Source of the DNA: Brachionus rotundiformis
Lineage: Eukaryota > Rotifera > Eurotatoria > Ploima > Brachionidae
Direction: 5' to 3'
Length of the DNA: 64,000 bases
Assembly: GCA_016802295.1 (NCBI GenBank)
Contig: JAESIW010000020.1
Location: 2,752,552-2,816,551 of the forward strand
Shown: positions 1 to 11,954 of the stretch, in pieces
Layout: each line of letters opens with the position of its first letter
Numbering within the stretch: the stretch's first letter is position 1
Notes under the pieces: model-generated
What the model saw: only the letters and a program-made list of their open reading frames with translations
Database searches by the model: none
What the model was told of the DNA's origin: nothing
Made by a program: the position numbers and the translations under genes

Positions 1-3000
1 AACAGACTCAAACATTGAGTCTAGTTTGCGAATTAACTGATAGTTTAGAGTGGCTTAAAGATTTAGAGACTGCTTTAGACCGAAACTTTTTGTATGGTGG
101 TTTACCAGAGACAGCTCGTGAACAATTAGATAAGTTCCAGGGATTATTTCAACAAATTGAATCAAATCAAGATGTTATAGATAATCTAATTCTTAGAGCT
201 TCAAATTGTCATGAAAGCAATTTAACAAATAGTAAAGTAGATTTCAAGCTTAAGGAATCGTTTGAAAACTTATCAAGAAAGTGGTCTTTGATTTTAAAAA
301 AATCAAGTGAGAAAAAAGAAAAACTCGAATCCGCATTAAATAAGGCTAATGAGTTTAATGAAAAATATCACGAATTTATACGTTGGCTAAACGAAACCGA
401 AAAATGTTTTAATAGTCAAAAACAGTATTCAAAGATACAATCTATTTTAGATGAACAAATTGTAGCTCATCAAAATTTACAAATTTCAATTAATAATCAT
501 AGAGACCATATACTTGAATTAGACCGTCTAGGAACTCATCTTAAATATTACAGTCAAAAACAAGATGGAATTTTAATAAAGAATCTTTTAATTTCAGTCC
601 AAAATAGATGGGAAAAGATTGTTAGCAAATCATCTATTCGAACAAGAGATTTAGAGCGTGGATATCAAGAAGTGAGGGCATTTTATGATCAGTGGAATAA
701 ATTAAATGAATGGCTTGATTCAAAATTAAGTATTATATCTCAGGATCAACAAATTCCTATAGGAAACAATTCGATTAAAATAAAACAACAAATAGCGAAA
801 CATGCTGATTTTCATCGAATTATTAATAATCAGCAATCATCATATGATAAAATAATTAAAAATGGTCGTAAATTGTACGAAAAATGTGATAAAGAAAGCA
901 AAGATCGTATTTTTATTCAAGAAATAATTTTAGAAATTAAGAATAAATGGAAAATATTGTGCATGCAATCAGTAGAAAGACAAAAAAAACTAGAAGAAGC
1001 TCTTCTTTGTTCTGGACAATTTCAAGATGCTTTGATTAATTTGACTGAATGGCTTAGAAAAGTTAAACCGACTTTGAATACAAATGAATCATTATATGGC
1101 GATTTAGATAATGTTTTGGCTTTAATTGAAGATAATCAACAGTTTCAAAAACAATTGCAACTTAAAGCCGAGCAAGTTTTGCTTATAAATAATGCCGCCC
1201 AAGATATTATTCAAATATCTAATGATAAAGATGAAGATATAGACTCTTTAAACAATATACTCAAAGAGATGAATGAATTATGGAAAGATGTCGATGAATT
1301 AAGTAAAGATCGAACAAAGCGATTAGAAGAATCCCTTAAATTAGCAACCGAATTTAATGATTCAATGAGAGCATGTATTGAGTGGCTGAAAAATACTGAA
1401 CTAGTTCTTAGACAAGATTGGAGAAAATTTGACGAAAACCAAATTCAGAATTTGATAAAAGAGCATCAAGATTTTATTAAGTACTTGAATGAAAAAAAAC
1501 AAATGATTGATCAATGTTTAGATTTAGGAAACAGTTTACTGGAAAACTGTATTCCAGAAGCCGTGATAAATTTAAAGCATTATATAACCTTTATAGAAAA
1601 TAAATGTGATGAAATATTCAAGCTATCTGATGAAAAGTTACATTTCTTGAATGAAGTTTTCGAAAATTTGAAAAAAAATGATGATTTGTTAAACGAACTT
1701 TTAATGTGGCTTCAAGGCGCCGAAGCAACTTTAACCGCTTCAAATCAAAAGCCACTACCGAATAGCTTAGAAATCATTGATCAACTCCTCAAAGACCATT
1801 ATGACTTTCAAAATGAACTTCAGCAAAGGCAAGTAAAGATGGATGCTCTATTAGGAAACACAGCAAGGGAATTTGATAGTTATTTATTTGGTACATTGAT
1901 TGAATCTAAAAAGAAATCAAATTATGGAAATAAAAATCGTTTTGATTTTAAAATTTCAGAACCAAAAATAAAAAATTCTCGTATTAAATTATTGTTTGAC
2001 AGTTGGAGAAAGGTTTGGCTAATGACTTTAGAACGTCAAAAAAAGTTAAAAGAATTTTCTGAGCGACTAAAAGAAATCGAAAAGCTCAAAGAATTTGATT
2101 TCAATGAATGGCGCCAACGATTCATGAATTGGCACAAAGATAATAGAGCTCGAATAACTGATTTTTTTAGACGTCAAGATAAAGACCATGATGGTAAGAT
2201 TAGTAGAGATGAATTTGTAAAAGGAATCTTGAACACAAGTAAACAAATTATTAAATTAATTTAAATTGTACAAATTATTTTTATTTGTATTAAATCAAAA
2301 GATTTTCCAAGTTCTCGTCTAGAACTCGAATGCGTTGCCGATATATTTGATCACGATAAAGATGGATTTATAGATTACAAGGAATTTTTAGCTACTCTAA
2401 AACCTTCAATTTCAAACCAGCCTAATTTCGAGCGCATAAGAGATGAAGTTCACAGACAGGTGTCTCTTTGTAAATGTTCTAAACAATATCATGTATTACA
2501 AGTATCAGAGCGACATTTTAGGGTACTTGTTAGATCAAAGATAAAATTTGTCTTAAAAAAATTTTTGATTTTAGTTTGGAGATTCCCAAAAACTAAGATT
2601 AGTCAGAATTTTACAATCTACAGTTATGGTTAGAGTTGGTGGAGGTTGGATGGCTTTAGATGAATTTTTAATTAAAAATGATCCATGCAGAGGTAAAAAA
2701 AGTCAACTTTTTAATCACTTAATTTAAAAAATACGTAAGAAAAATATTATTTTATCTTGAATATTCATAGGAAAATGCATTTTCAATGAATTTATAAAAG
2801 TCATTAGTAATGATGAAACATATTTGGGTATATAAATATTTCTAAATAGACTGTTATTGGTTTTTCGTTTTTTGTTTTTTGTCTGTTTATGTTAATTGTT
2901 AATTTTTTTTATAAATTAAATTCTTTAAACTAATTTTTTTTTAAGCAAGAGGAAGGCTAAATATTGATTTGAGAGATCAATTTATGAATCGTGAATCAAA

Positions 3001-3338
3001 TATCGAGAATCTAAAATCTCCATCCAAATTTAAAGTACATGCTTTGTTTAAATAATCTTAATTTTAAAATTTAAAAATTTCAGCCTCGAACTTCACTTAA
3101 CATCAGCAGCAAAAAAAATCAATCTTTAAGCCTAAATGATCAATCAGATTTTTTGCCAAATACACCGATTCTTAGCGCAAAAAATAGTAAAAATGGAAGT
3201 CTGGATGCATCAATTAGTGATCTTAGCGTAGAAGTCCTTTCTGAAAATGCTGAAAATTTAGAAAAATTAAAAACAAATAATGGAAGTATTGTTTCTCCTC
3301 CAAAACAATCAAAATTACCTATTTTAAAAAGAAATTAA
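1..3338 (+). CDS. Spectraplakin C-terminus (shot/MACF1/dystonin type), 5' truncated by window edge
   Basis: Giant cytolinker that joins microtubules to actin. The reading frame is open from the first bases, so the gene starts before the window. Exons: <1-2238, 2302-2522, 2575-2692, 2946-3034, 3084-3338; introns of 63, 52, 253 and 49 bp, all in phase, giving about 970 residues here. Order of domains: several spectrin repeats (recurrent W..L...E motifs such as WLNETEK, WLRKVKP, WLQGAEA); a pair of EF hands (DKDHDGKISRDEF across exon 1 and DHDKDGFIDYKEF in exon 2); a GAS2 microtubule-binding domain (CKCSKQYHV, VRVGGGWMALDEFL, KNDPCRARGR); then a Ser-rich tail ending SKLPILKRN. SKLP fits the SxIP/SxLP EB1-binding pattern of family tails. 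An AATAAA at 3530 could serve polyadenylation. Identity is very secure; the last exon's exact start is slightly less so. Confidence 0.93.
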
Positions 3339-4174
3339 TTAATTTCGTTAATTTTGATTTATCAACTAATTTATAAAATTTGTTATCTTTTTAAAAAATC
3401 TGAGATGATTTTTAATTTAAAAACTTTTGTTTTTTCTTAAAGTTATTAATTTGTACTATTTATTATTTCTTTTTATTTTATGATCTGAATAATGTTTTTT
3501 TTTCATTACATGGTTAATAATTTAGCAATAATAAAACATTTATATTGATTAATTTAAATAATATGCCTGAATCTCAATTTAAAATTTCAAATCAAATACA
3601 ATTGATTTGAGAAATTTTGGTTTTACTTTTAAGAGAAACGATTAACTTAAAAAATTTTAACTTAATAAATGGCGCCGACAATTTATGATTGGACAAAAAA
3701 TAACTGAGCATAAATGATATAACAGTGATTGTATTCGAAAGAAAAATAATAGATATTTCAAAAAATTAAAATAAAATTTATTTGAGCTCAATATTATCTT
3801 TTTTTTATTAAAATTGAAACTACAAAATTTGATACAAATTTTAAATAAATAAAAAAATGAGAAATAATAATTTATATATTTGATATTTTTTAAAATAATT
3901 TTTGTAATTGATTATCGCTTAAAAATAAGAAAAAAAAGTATGAGGAATCGAACAATTAAATTTTTTAATATTGTTGGTGTATATTTAGGTTAAATTTTGC
4001 CTAAAAAAATATAACGGTTAAACAAAATATTCATTTCGAAGTTTTAAATTTTGGTCAAATTTTGATATCGACAAAAAAATTTAAACCTTTTAATTTTCAG
4101 CCTGACCAAAGACTCATTCAAGTAAATTTCTAATCATTATATTAATAACTTGAAAAATATATGATGCTTTGAAT
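3339..4174. other. Convergent intergenic region (3' ends)
   Basis: Lies between the stop codons of the spectraplakin (+) and G-alpha-s (-), so it should hold both 3' UTRs. AATAAA at 3530-3535 suits the plus-strand gene; TTTATT motifs near 3777 and 3804 could serve the minus-strand gene. Otherwise AT-rich with no coding signal seen. Confidence 0.6.
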
Positions 4175-5622
4175 TCACAATAGCTCGTATTGCATTAAAT
4201 GCATTCGTTGAATTATATCTCTACAGTCGTTAAACACACGTTTTATATTTTCGGTGTCAACTGCTGTCGTAAAATGTGGATAACAAAAATGCTTATTGTT
4301 GTCTGATTGAGCACTAATTTTCTTTTAAAAAAAAGGAGATGTATTTGTAATTTTTAAAATATTTTTTTGACAAACTTACCAAAAATTCATCTCTAATGAA
4401 ATATTTTGCTCGAGTAACTTCGAAAGGTTCGTTCGGAACTTTTGGGACAGTTGGATCAGCCGGAATTTGATAATTAGTAAAATCAGGAAAAAAATCCTCT
4501 AATTTAGATCGACCAGCGAGAATTTTTTCAGTTAATAAATCGAGTTTGTTCAAGAATAAGATCGTTGATATATTTTTAAGCCACCTGTTATTCCAAAGAT
4601 TTTTAAACAGATCTAAAGATTCATTTAAACGATTTTGAGTAGCGTCTTCTCTAAGTGTTAGATTGTAACCACTCATAGCTGCCACGAAAATAATTGCAGT
4701 TACATCATTAAAACATTGAATCCACTTCCGACGTTCATCTCGTTGGCCACCAACATCAAACATGCTATTTTTTTCAATAAAATCAATATTGTTTGAAAAA
4801 TTGAAACAATTAACACTTACTGAAAGTTCACTTTATCAACTGTAAATGTTGTTTCGAAAATACCGGATGTAAGAACACGACATCTTAATATATCTTGATT
4901 ATTTGGAATATACGACGGACTATTTATCTCTTTGACTTTATCTAAAAAGCTTTAATAGTAAGAAATTTAAATTAATTTTCAACTAAAATTCTTTATTATG
5001 AGTTACTATTTTGCACAGTCTATCAGCTGATATTCATTTGATCTTTCATAACACTGTTGAATACCTTTATCTTTCCATAATTGTTCTGTATATTCCCAAA
5101 ATTCTTTTGGATATGAAAAATCAGTTCTACTTGCATTATCAATTATCCAATCCAATTTTGGTCGTAGTGCTTCGTCTTCTAGACTAATATGTAGCTTTTC
5201 AATTGCATCACAAATGGTCTGGATGATATTTTTTAATTCTAAAATTAGCTATGACTTTTTTAATAATATTACCAGGATTGCATCTCTAATGTTTCTTTTA
5301 ATATCATTAAGTTTTTCAAGACGTTCCCTAAAATTTAAAATTTTATCAAATACTTTTAAAATTTTTTTTTTACTTATTTGTAAATCCGTCAACATGAAGA
5401 ATTTTCATTTGTTTTACAATCGTTGATTTACCAGATTCACCAGCTCCTAATTATAAATTATCATTAGCAAAAAGAACTTGGAGTTTTTAAAAAAATACCT
5501 AAAAGCAATAATCGTTGTGTTGCTCTATATTTCCGCCTATCTTTAATCAAATCTTGCTCAATTTTTTTATGATTTTTTTTTCTCTGACTTTCCTCATCAT
5601 CTAATTTACTTCCAATGCACAT
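4175..5622 (-). CDS. Heterotrimeric G protein alpha subunit, Gs class
   Basis: Couples hormone and neurotransmitter receptors to adenylyl cyclase at the plasma membrane. Seven exons (5499-5622, 5374-5446, 5273-5327, 5007-5218, 4821-4949, 4380-4764, 4175-4321) with 46-58 bp introns give 374 residues. Visible motifs: P-loop GAGESGKST; switch I LRCRVLTSGIF with the arginine that is the cholera-toxin target in known Gs; switch II DVGGQRDERRKW; FLNKLD (NKxD guanine contact, normally NKQD); C-terminus RMHLMQYELL, which is diagnostic of Gs (mammals end RQYELL). The start was set at 5622 (MCIGSKLDD), aligned with the usual MGCLG N-terminus; an in-frame ATG also lies at 5634. The usual Gly2 is absent, but Cys2 could be palmitoylated. 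A clear 3' splice-like TTTTAG lies about 50 bp upstream of the start, so a 5' UTR intron or a trans-splice site is possible. Confidence 0.95.
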
Positions 5623-7494
5623 GAATAATGGCATTTGTATATGTTTTTGACGAATTTTTTCTATTCGAAGTTTAATTTTATTAACTAAAATAAAAAAATA
5701 CATTTTTATTAATTTGGCAACTTTCTAATTTTAACCTACTATAAGAATAATTAATTTCTTTAAAAGCAAACAAGCTATGATTTGTGGTTATTTAAAAGTT
5801 TTCTTTATGCTGTGAATTATTTAAAAAATTATTTGTTTTGATGTGGTTAAGCGATTTGTTTAACATTTATTTACACAAAAAAATGATCGTTATAATCAAT
5901 TCTTATAAACTTGTGTGGTTGGCCGTATTAAGAAACAATTCAGATTTTGAAATTGAATCTACTTTTATCATGGAAAATAATTTTGTCGAATCTAAATAAT
6001 GTAAATAAGTATATACATATAATATGAAAATCAGAAAATCAGAGTATCCACACGAGCTAAAAAAATGTTTCGTCTAATAATATATAAAAATAAGAAAAAA
6101 TAAAGTGCTAAAAAATAAATAAACGCTTTGATAATTGTCACCAATTTTAATATCGAGTATTCTAATTTTATCAAAATTTTAATAAACGTCGTTAAATTTA
6201 AGGTGATATTTGTTATAACAACCACTAATAAACCATAATAATATTAATAATAATATTCTAAAATTTTGTTTTTGCTTAGGCAAAATAAAATAACAAAATG
6301 AAATATAAACTTAAATTTTTTTAAAATTATAATTTAAAATTAAATTATTATAATTATACATAGTTTTTTTTGCAAGAAATAAAAACCGTATGAATAATTT
6401 ATTCAATTATTGTTTATCAGTTTGTTTGTTTCTCTATGAGTATAAGTGAAATATCGTGATTGTGTGCTTGTTATTTATTGGCGCTTCTGCGAGTCAAATA
6501 ATCATTTATTATTTAAATAAAATTTAATCGAAATACTTGAGATTTAAATCGTTGCTTTTGATATTTTGTTCACTCACTCTTTAATATTATGTTCATTTAT
6601 GTCTTGATTATTAACATAATTCTTATTTTTATTTCAATAACTAATTGATTAACTATAAAATATAAAGATAATGGAATAAAAATTGAAATTATTTATTTTT
6701 AATCAGTGTTAACACAGAAACTAAATCTTTAAACGATTTTTCTTAATAAACTTAACTTTTTTTGAAATACCTTTTTTAACTAACTTTAGAAATTATTTTT
6801 TTAATATTCTATTTAAAGGAATTATTTGTTTAATTTTTTTATCCATTTTTAGTTGATTTTTATTTTTTTAATAATTAAATATTTAACTAAAGCAATCCAT
6901 ATTATCAAAGAGATTTCTTTTATAAATTTATCTAATAATATATTGTATTAGGAATGTATGCATATTGTATATGCATATTATTTTTATTGAGAATTCAAAT
7001 TTATTAGATATACCTTTGATTTTTTTGGAATATTACCTTGAATTCCTTTAATATGATTAATTTTAAAGCTTAAGAATTCATCATAATTAGAATCATGGCT
7101 AAATAAAATGAACTTTTTGTTAAAAATGAGTATTTAGTTCCATTAAGTTGTTGTCTTATGTATTAGCTCAGCCATTGTTTGCATAAATTTAGTTGTAAGC
7201 TTATTATAATATTCAATTAGACAAACATTATTTTAAAAATATTATCATAAAAATGATAAAAATATTAAATTGAAAAATATTATAAAATTAAATATTTTTT
7301 TCATTAAATAATAAAAAATTTATATTTTTTTCTTGTTTGTTAAAAATTTTTTATTTTAATTATTTGTAAATATATATGAAAACTAAATTAAAAAATCAAA
7401 ATAATGCTTATTCTTTATAGTTAAAAAAATAAATATTTGAAAAAAACTAAACATTCTATTTGGTTACTTTACTTTTTAATTTATCTCATTTTTG
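5623..7494. other. Intergenic, upstream of G-alpha-s and downstream of GPCR
   Basis: Very AT-rich; homopolymer-rich short open frames occur on both strands but lack coding character. It should contain the G-alpha-s promoter (right of 5622, minus strand) and the GPCR 3' UTR (left of 7495). No repeat or conserved motif recognised. Confidence 0.5.
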
Positions 7495-9021
7495 CTATTT
7501 TCTGAAATCATTATTCGTTGTTAAATTTGTACTCAATCTTTTTTTGCGAAATGAATCTTTGTTAAAATTTGTATTAATATTAGATTTATGAGAGTCTTTG
7601 TAATTTTTACATTTCAAAATTGAAAAAAGTTGAGATCTAAAACGACTTCCAGATAAAAAAAATAGGAAAAAATTCATTATGTAGTTAAGATCAAGAAGTA
7701 AGTGGGTTAAACTTGAGAAAAACTCGTATTTAACAGAGTTTAAAATTTCTCTTCTGGAAGTAGTTAATATAAAAAGATTTTCACTATAATATAAATAGTC
7801 TATGAGTTTAAATTTTTCAGAAAAGTATCTATGAAACAAAGTTCGAATAGCAAATGGTAAATTACAAAATACAAAGCAAACAGAAACGGCAACAAGCATT
7901 ATCGAAATATGATGGGTATTCTTTTTGGTTTTTAAATTTCCATCTGATTTTTTTTCACGTCTAATAAATCTAGTGTAAGTTTCTCGATCATTTGTATAAT
8001 GTGACATTATATTTGATAAACTTTGCCGATTTTCTTTTAATTCTATAATTTGCTGAGAGGAGTTTTTTTTACTTGACTTAAAAAATAATTGACAATTTTC
8101 ATCAGTATTAAACAATGCTTGTGATTTTTTTTTTGCTTTTGTTAAAGCAATTATTATCCAAAAGTTACAGGCACATAATAAAATAATAGGCAAAAAAACT
8201 CTTATTATATTGTTAAAAAGTAACCAGTCATTTTTTTGGTTGGGCCATTTGGAATCACAATCGTAAGAAACTCTTTTTATACTCAGTTTGGAAATGGAAT
8301 GATTTTTGGTAAAAGTGTTATTTGAAAACAAATTCTCTTTTTCTATATCTTCATACCATTCAAATACAAACACTCGTCTGTCAAATAAATTATAGCTTGA
8401 AATCAATCCCGATACGATTAATATAGAAATAAAAGTAACTTTTGCTTTGAATCGAGTTAAAATCATTCCAACTTTTAAAGGAAAAAGAACACAAATCAAC
8501 TTTTCAAAGCTCATGGCAATTAAGATGTAAATGGAAGAAATAGCACAACAAGATTCAGAAAAACTTAAAAATTTACAAACAAATGAATTGATTCTCCAAG
8601 CATCTTCTCTCAAACCATTTCTTACAACTACCATTTCGTTTAAAAATTTACTCACTATTGTAAGAGTATCGAATATGCACAAACATTTCATATAAAATGT
8701 AGTTGAATTTTTCGAGATATTTTTAAATCTATTGAATTTTGTCAAAACAATCAAAGATAAAATATTAAATATTACTGCTGGACCGACTAATACACTAGAG
8801 CTGTTGTATCTTAACCAATCTTGTGTTTTTTTGTAAATTGAATCCTGAATAACGCTAATCATGATGTTTAAACAACAATATCGAACTATCTTGGCTGTCT
8901 GATTGTCGAATATTTCAGGACATGTTTCATAAGTTAAATATAATCCGTTTGGAAATTTTGACCTTGGATAAATATGACAAGTTAGAGAGTTGTTAATTGT
9001 TTCGAACAAAATGGAATACAT
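7495..9021 (-). CDS. Rhodopsin-class GPCR, probably a neuropeptide receptor
   Basis: Single-exon, 508-residue seven-helix receptor. Hydrophobic segments are near residues 75-95, 107-127, 147-180 (TM3, with CKF at its start), 195-212, 270-292, 373-393 and 440-460. Conserved class A features: a cysteine before TM3 (FVCKF) pairing with one in loop 2 (YDCDSKW); FEK in place of DRY after TM3; CFVFCNLPFAI in TM6; and DLNYIMNFFLFFLSGSRFR in TM7/helix 8, a variant of NPxxY resembling the N..NF.LY.LSG.RFR pattern of FMRFamide/myosuppressin-like receptors. The N-terminal ~70 residues carry Asn glycosylation sequons. The third intracellular loop is long and basic. The ligand cannot be named. The start ATG at 9021 is followed by an uninterrupted frame; intronless receptors are common in gene families made by retroposition. 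Confidence 0.8.
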   Translation of the reverse strand: MYSILFETINNSLTCHIYPRSKFPNGLYLTYETCPEIFDNQTAKIVRYCCLNIMISVIQDSIYKKTQDWLRYNSSSVLVGPAVIFNILSLIVLTKFNRFKNISKNSTTFYMKCLCIFDTLTIVSKFLNEMVVVRNGLREDAWRINSFVCKFLSFSESCCAISSIYILIAMSFEKLICVLFPLKVGMILTRFKAKVTFISILIVSGLISSYNLFDRRVFVFEWYEDIEKENLFSNNTFTKNHSISKLSIKRVSYDCDSKWPNQKNDWLLFNNIIRVFLPIILLCACNFWIIIALTKAKKKSQALFNTDENCQLFFKSSKKNSSQQIIELKENRQSLSNIMSHYTNDRETYTRFIRREKKSDGNLKTKKNTHHISIMLVAVSVCFVFCNLPFAIRTLFHRYFSEKFKLIDYLYYSENLFILTTSRREILNSVKYEFFSSLTHLLLDLNYIMNFFLFFLSGSRFRSQLFSILKCKNYKDSHKSNINTNFNKDSFRKKRLSTNLTTNNDFRK

Positions 9022-11954
9022 TTTATCTCATTACAGATAAACATTTAATAATTAAATATGATTTTTTCCTTTAAACTTAGTGATGTAATTCTAAAAAATT
9101 GAAAAGTTAAGTAATTTATAATAAATCTCATTTATTTTATTCCAATTATTATTAATCTTAATTAAGTCAAAACAAGAAATCATGAAATATTAATTGAAAT
9201 TTTGATGTCAAACTCATCAGACGTAATATTCGCTAAAATAGGTTTTATCTTTCAATAAAAAAGGAAATCGTTAAAAATTTAATTTTTATAATGTTTTTTA
9301 AATTGTTCTAAATAAAAATTTAGCTGCAAAAATTAAAGATGAACTGAGAATCGATTAATTTTCTAAATAATAAAAAACAATAAAATTTTTCTTTTATTAA
9401 AATCAAACTAAAAATATGAATTAATTAGTCACAATTAATCTTAATCGATAAATAGATTTCCTTCAAACAATTAAAGAATTTCACTTAATTAATTGTTTTA
9501 AAATAAAAATTTTTTGAAAATCTTATAAACTGAAATTTCTTTAACTAAATGAAAACAAAGTAAAAAACCTAACTTTTCAAACAATTTTGAAATGATTTTA
9601 TGAAGGCTAAATCTCAAACCTAAAAATAATTAGTTAATTGATAATTAAAAAAAGAATTGTCTTTATTATATTATAAAAACATATAAGAATAGAATATAAA
9701 ATTATTTTGCAAGTTTAAGTTTCGTTTTATAATTTGCTTTTGATAAAAATCGTAAATCGATCGATTAAAGTTTTAAAAGAAATCTAAAATTCTTCATGAA
9801 AAATCAATAAATTTTGATAAAATCTCGAGACTCCTATTTAAAATATAAACAAAAACAATTTAAAAAAATATTTATTTATTAAATGATTTTAGAAATGTTT
9901 TAAAAAATTCTATACATTTCCGTTTCTACGCAATTTTGATATGTTTATTTTTTAATTTTAGCTATTTTGAAATCCGATATTTAGTTAATGATTTATTTTT
10001 ACCAAAGAATAAGTTAATGACGAACAAAAAATTTTTTAATTTGTTTATAATTATAAGTTAAAATTTTTGTTTCTATCAGTTTAAATAAATTCCAAATTAA
10101 TTTTTTTAATTCGGTTACTCTTAAAATTAAAAATTTATCTTCTTTGAAAAATATAATATTTTGATTCAAAGGCCTTAATTATTTAAATATCTATCGAGTA
10201 GGTAAAAAATTTCAATTTAGATCCATTTTCTTGATTAATATTAGCAAAATAAGTATTACTAAGTTTTCCTTGATTAGTTTAGCATATTTTAGATTATTAT
10301 TTATTTTATGGCTTTAAATAGGAAATTATATAAAATTAAGAAATTTAAATTGATAAATTCAACTTTCAAAATTAAATGGAAAAAAATATATCTTTACATA
10401 GAATTACTTGATGAAATATTAAAAATCTTTTTAAAGTTTATTCTTATTTATTTACCAAGCAATTAAACTTTTTTAAAAATTACATTATATAAAACTAAAA
10501 AATAATTAAATAAAAATATTTTTTACTAAAATCAAGTAATTTGTTAATATCAGTAAATTTAAACACTTATAAAGCAAATACTAAAGATGCATTTAATTAA
10601 AGATTTTAAAATACTTCAAAGCTTTTTGATTAATTTATTTCCTTATTTTTAGCTGGAAAAAAAAATGCCATATTTTAAAATAATATAAGTTTATTTATTA
10701 AAAAGGAAATTTTACTAAAATCGCTGAGTAGGAAATTAAAAAAGAATACTTTCAATATTTTTAATTTATGAAATATTAAAGATTTGTTTAATTTGATCAG
10801 CTAATTTTAAAATGCTAAACTTATAATTTAATTCTTAACTGAGGTTTTAGGATTCTAATTTAAAAAATTTACATTATTGAATCATTATTATAACTAATTA
10901 AATCAAAGAATGTTCTTGAATTACCGTCAAAGTTCAAAATTTATAGCTAATTTTATATTAACTTGTAAATATTTTATTATATATTGTTTATATTAAGATA
11001 AGATTTACATAAATAAAGATTTTGATAAATTAATAACAACTTTTGAAATATTTCGCAATTTTGAATGATAAAACTAAAATTAAACAGTTTTAACATAAGT
11101 TCGAAAATTAAAGATTTGTGTAATATCTAGCTTAATCAACTATTAAAGATATGTAACAAAATATATTCGCTTGAATAAATAGATTAAAATATTAGAAAAA
11201 ATGCATAAAAAAGTATAATGTAATAAATTTTTTATATGTAAAAAGAAAAAGATTGAAAAAATTTTATAAATTGATAAAATCAAGTTTGATTTGGTAAAAC
11301 GGAATATTTTTTCAAATTTTTTACGCTAATGCCTTACATTAATAATTATAAAAATGCTCAATTAAAAAATGAACCTTCACTTATCAATCTAAGCAACAAA
11401 TTAAAGACCTAAGGATCGATAATAAAGCTTGATTTGACCATTTGACTGGTGGATTGTGGTAAGCATATTTACAATTGCAAACATCGGCGAAGAGACTGCA
11501 AAAAAACTCAGGTAAAACTTCAGGTTAAAGCTGGCGAATCGCGTAATACCGTTCACATTTTTTGATATTAATTATTTTGTTCGTTAAAAAAAAATTTTAA
11601 ATCAATTTTTGGTGGGATTGAAAAATGTTTTTGAGATATACAAAAAATCAAAATAGTTTTATTTGATATTTGTGTTTTTTTTAATAAATTGAGTTGAGAT
11701 ATAATATTTTGATTATTTGTGGTATTTTATAAATAAAGAAATTTTGGTATCAAAAATGAATTCGCGTTAAAAAATTTATTAAATCGTTTGAATTATTAAA
11801 TTCATTTTGCCATAAATTTAGTTATTTTATTCTAAAGACAAAAATTTAGCATTATTTTTAAAATATAATTTTGGAGACATAATTTTAAGATTTTCATTTA
11901 AAAATAAAATGTATTTAAATAAATTTAATTTTTGTTTTTAAAATTGTTGATTGA
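9022..11954. other. Long AT-rich intergenic region
   Basis: Head-to-head spacer between the GPCR (-) and the RMDN gene (+), so it should contain both promoters. Nearly all A+T with no sustained open frame or clear repeat. The only compositional exception is a GC-richer patch at about 11395-11560 containing two near-copies of TCAGGTtAAA separated by a few bases; I cannot assign it. Confidence 0.5.

Noticed and set aside
5374..5426. Plus-strand frame 5214-5426 and others over G-alpha-s and ZFYVE26
   Set aside because: Antisense shadows of confirmed minus-strand exons.
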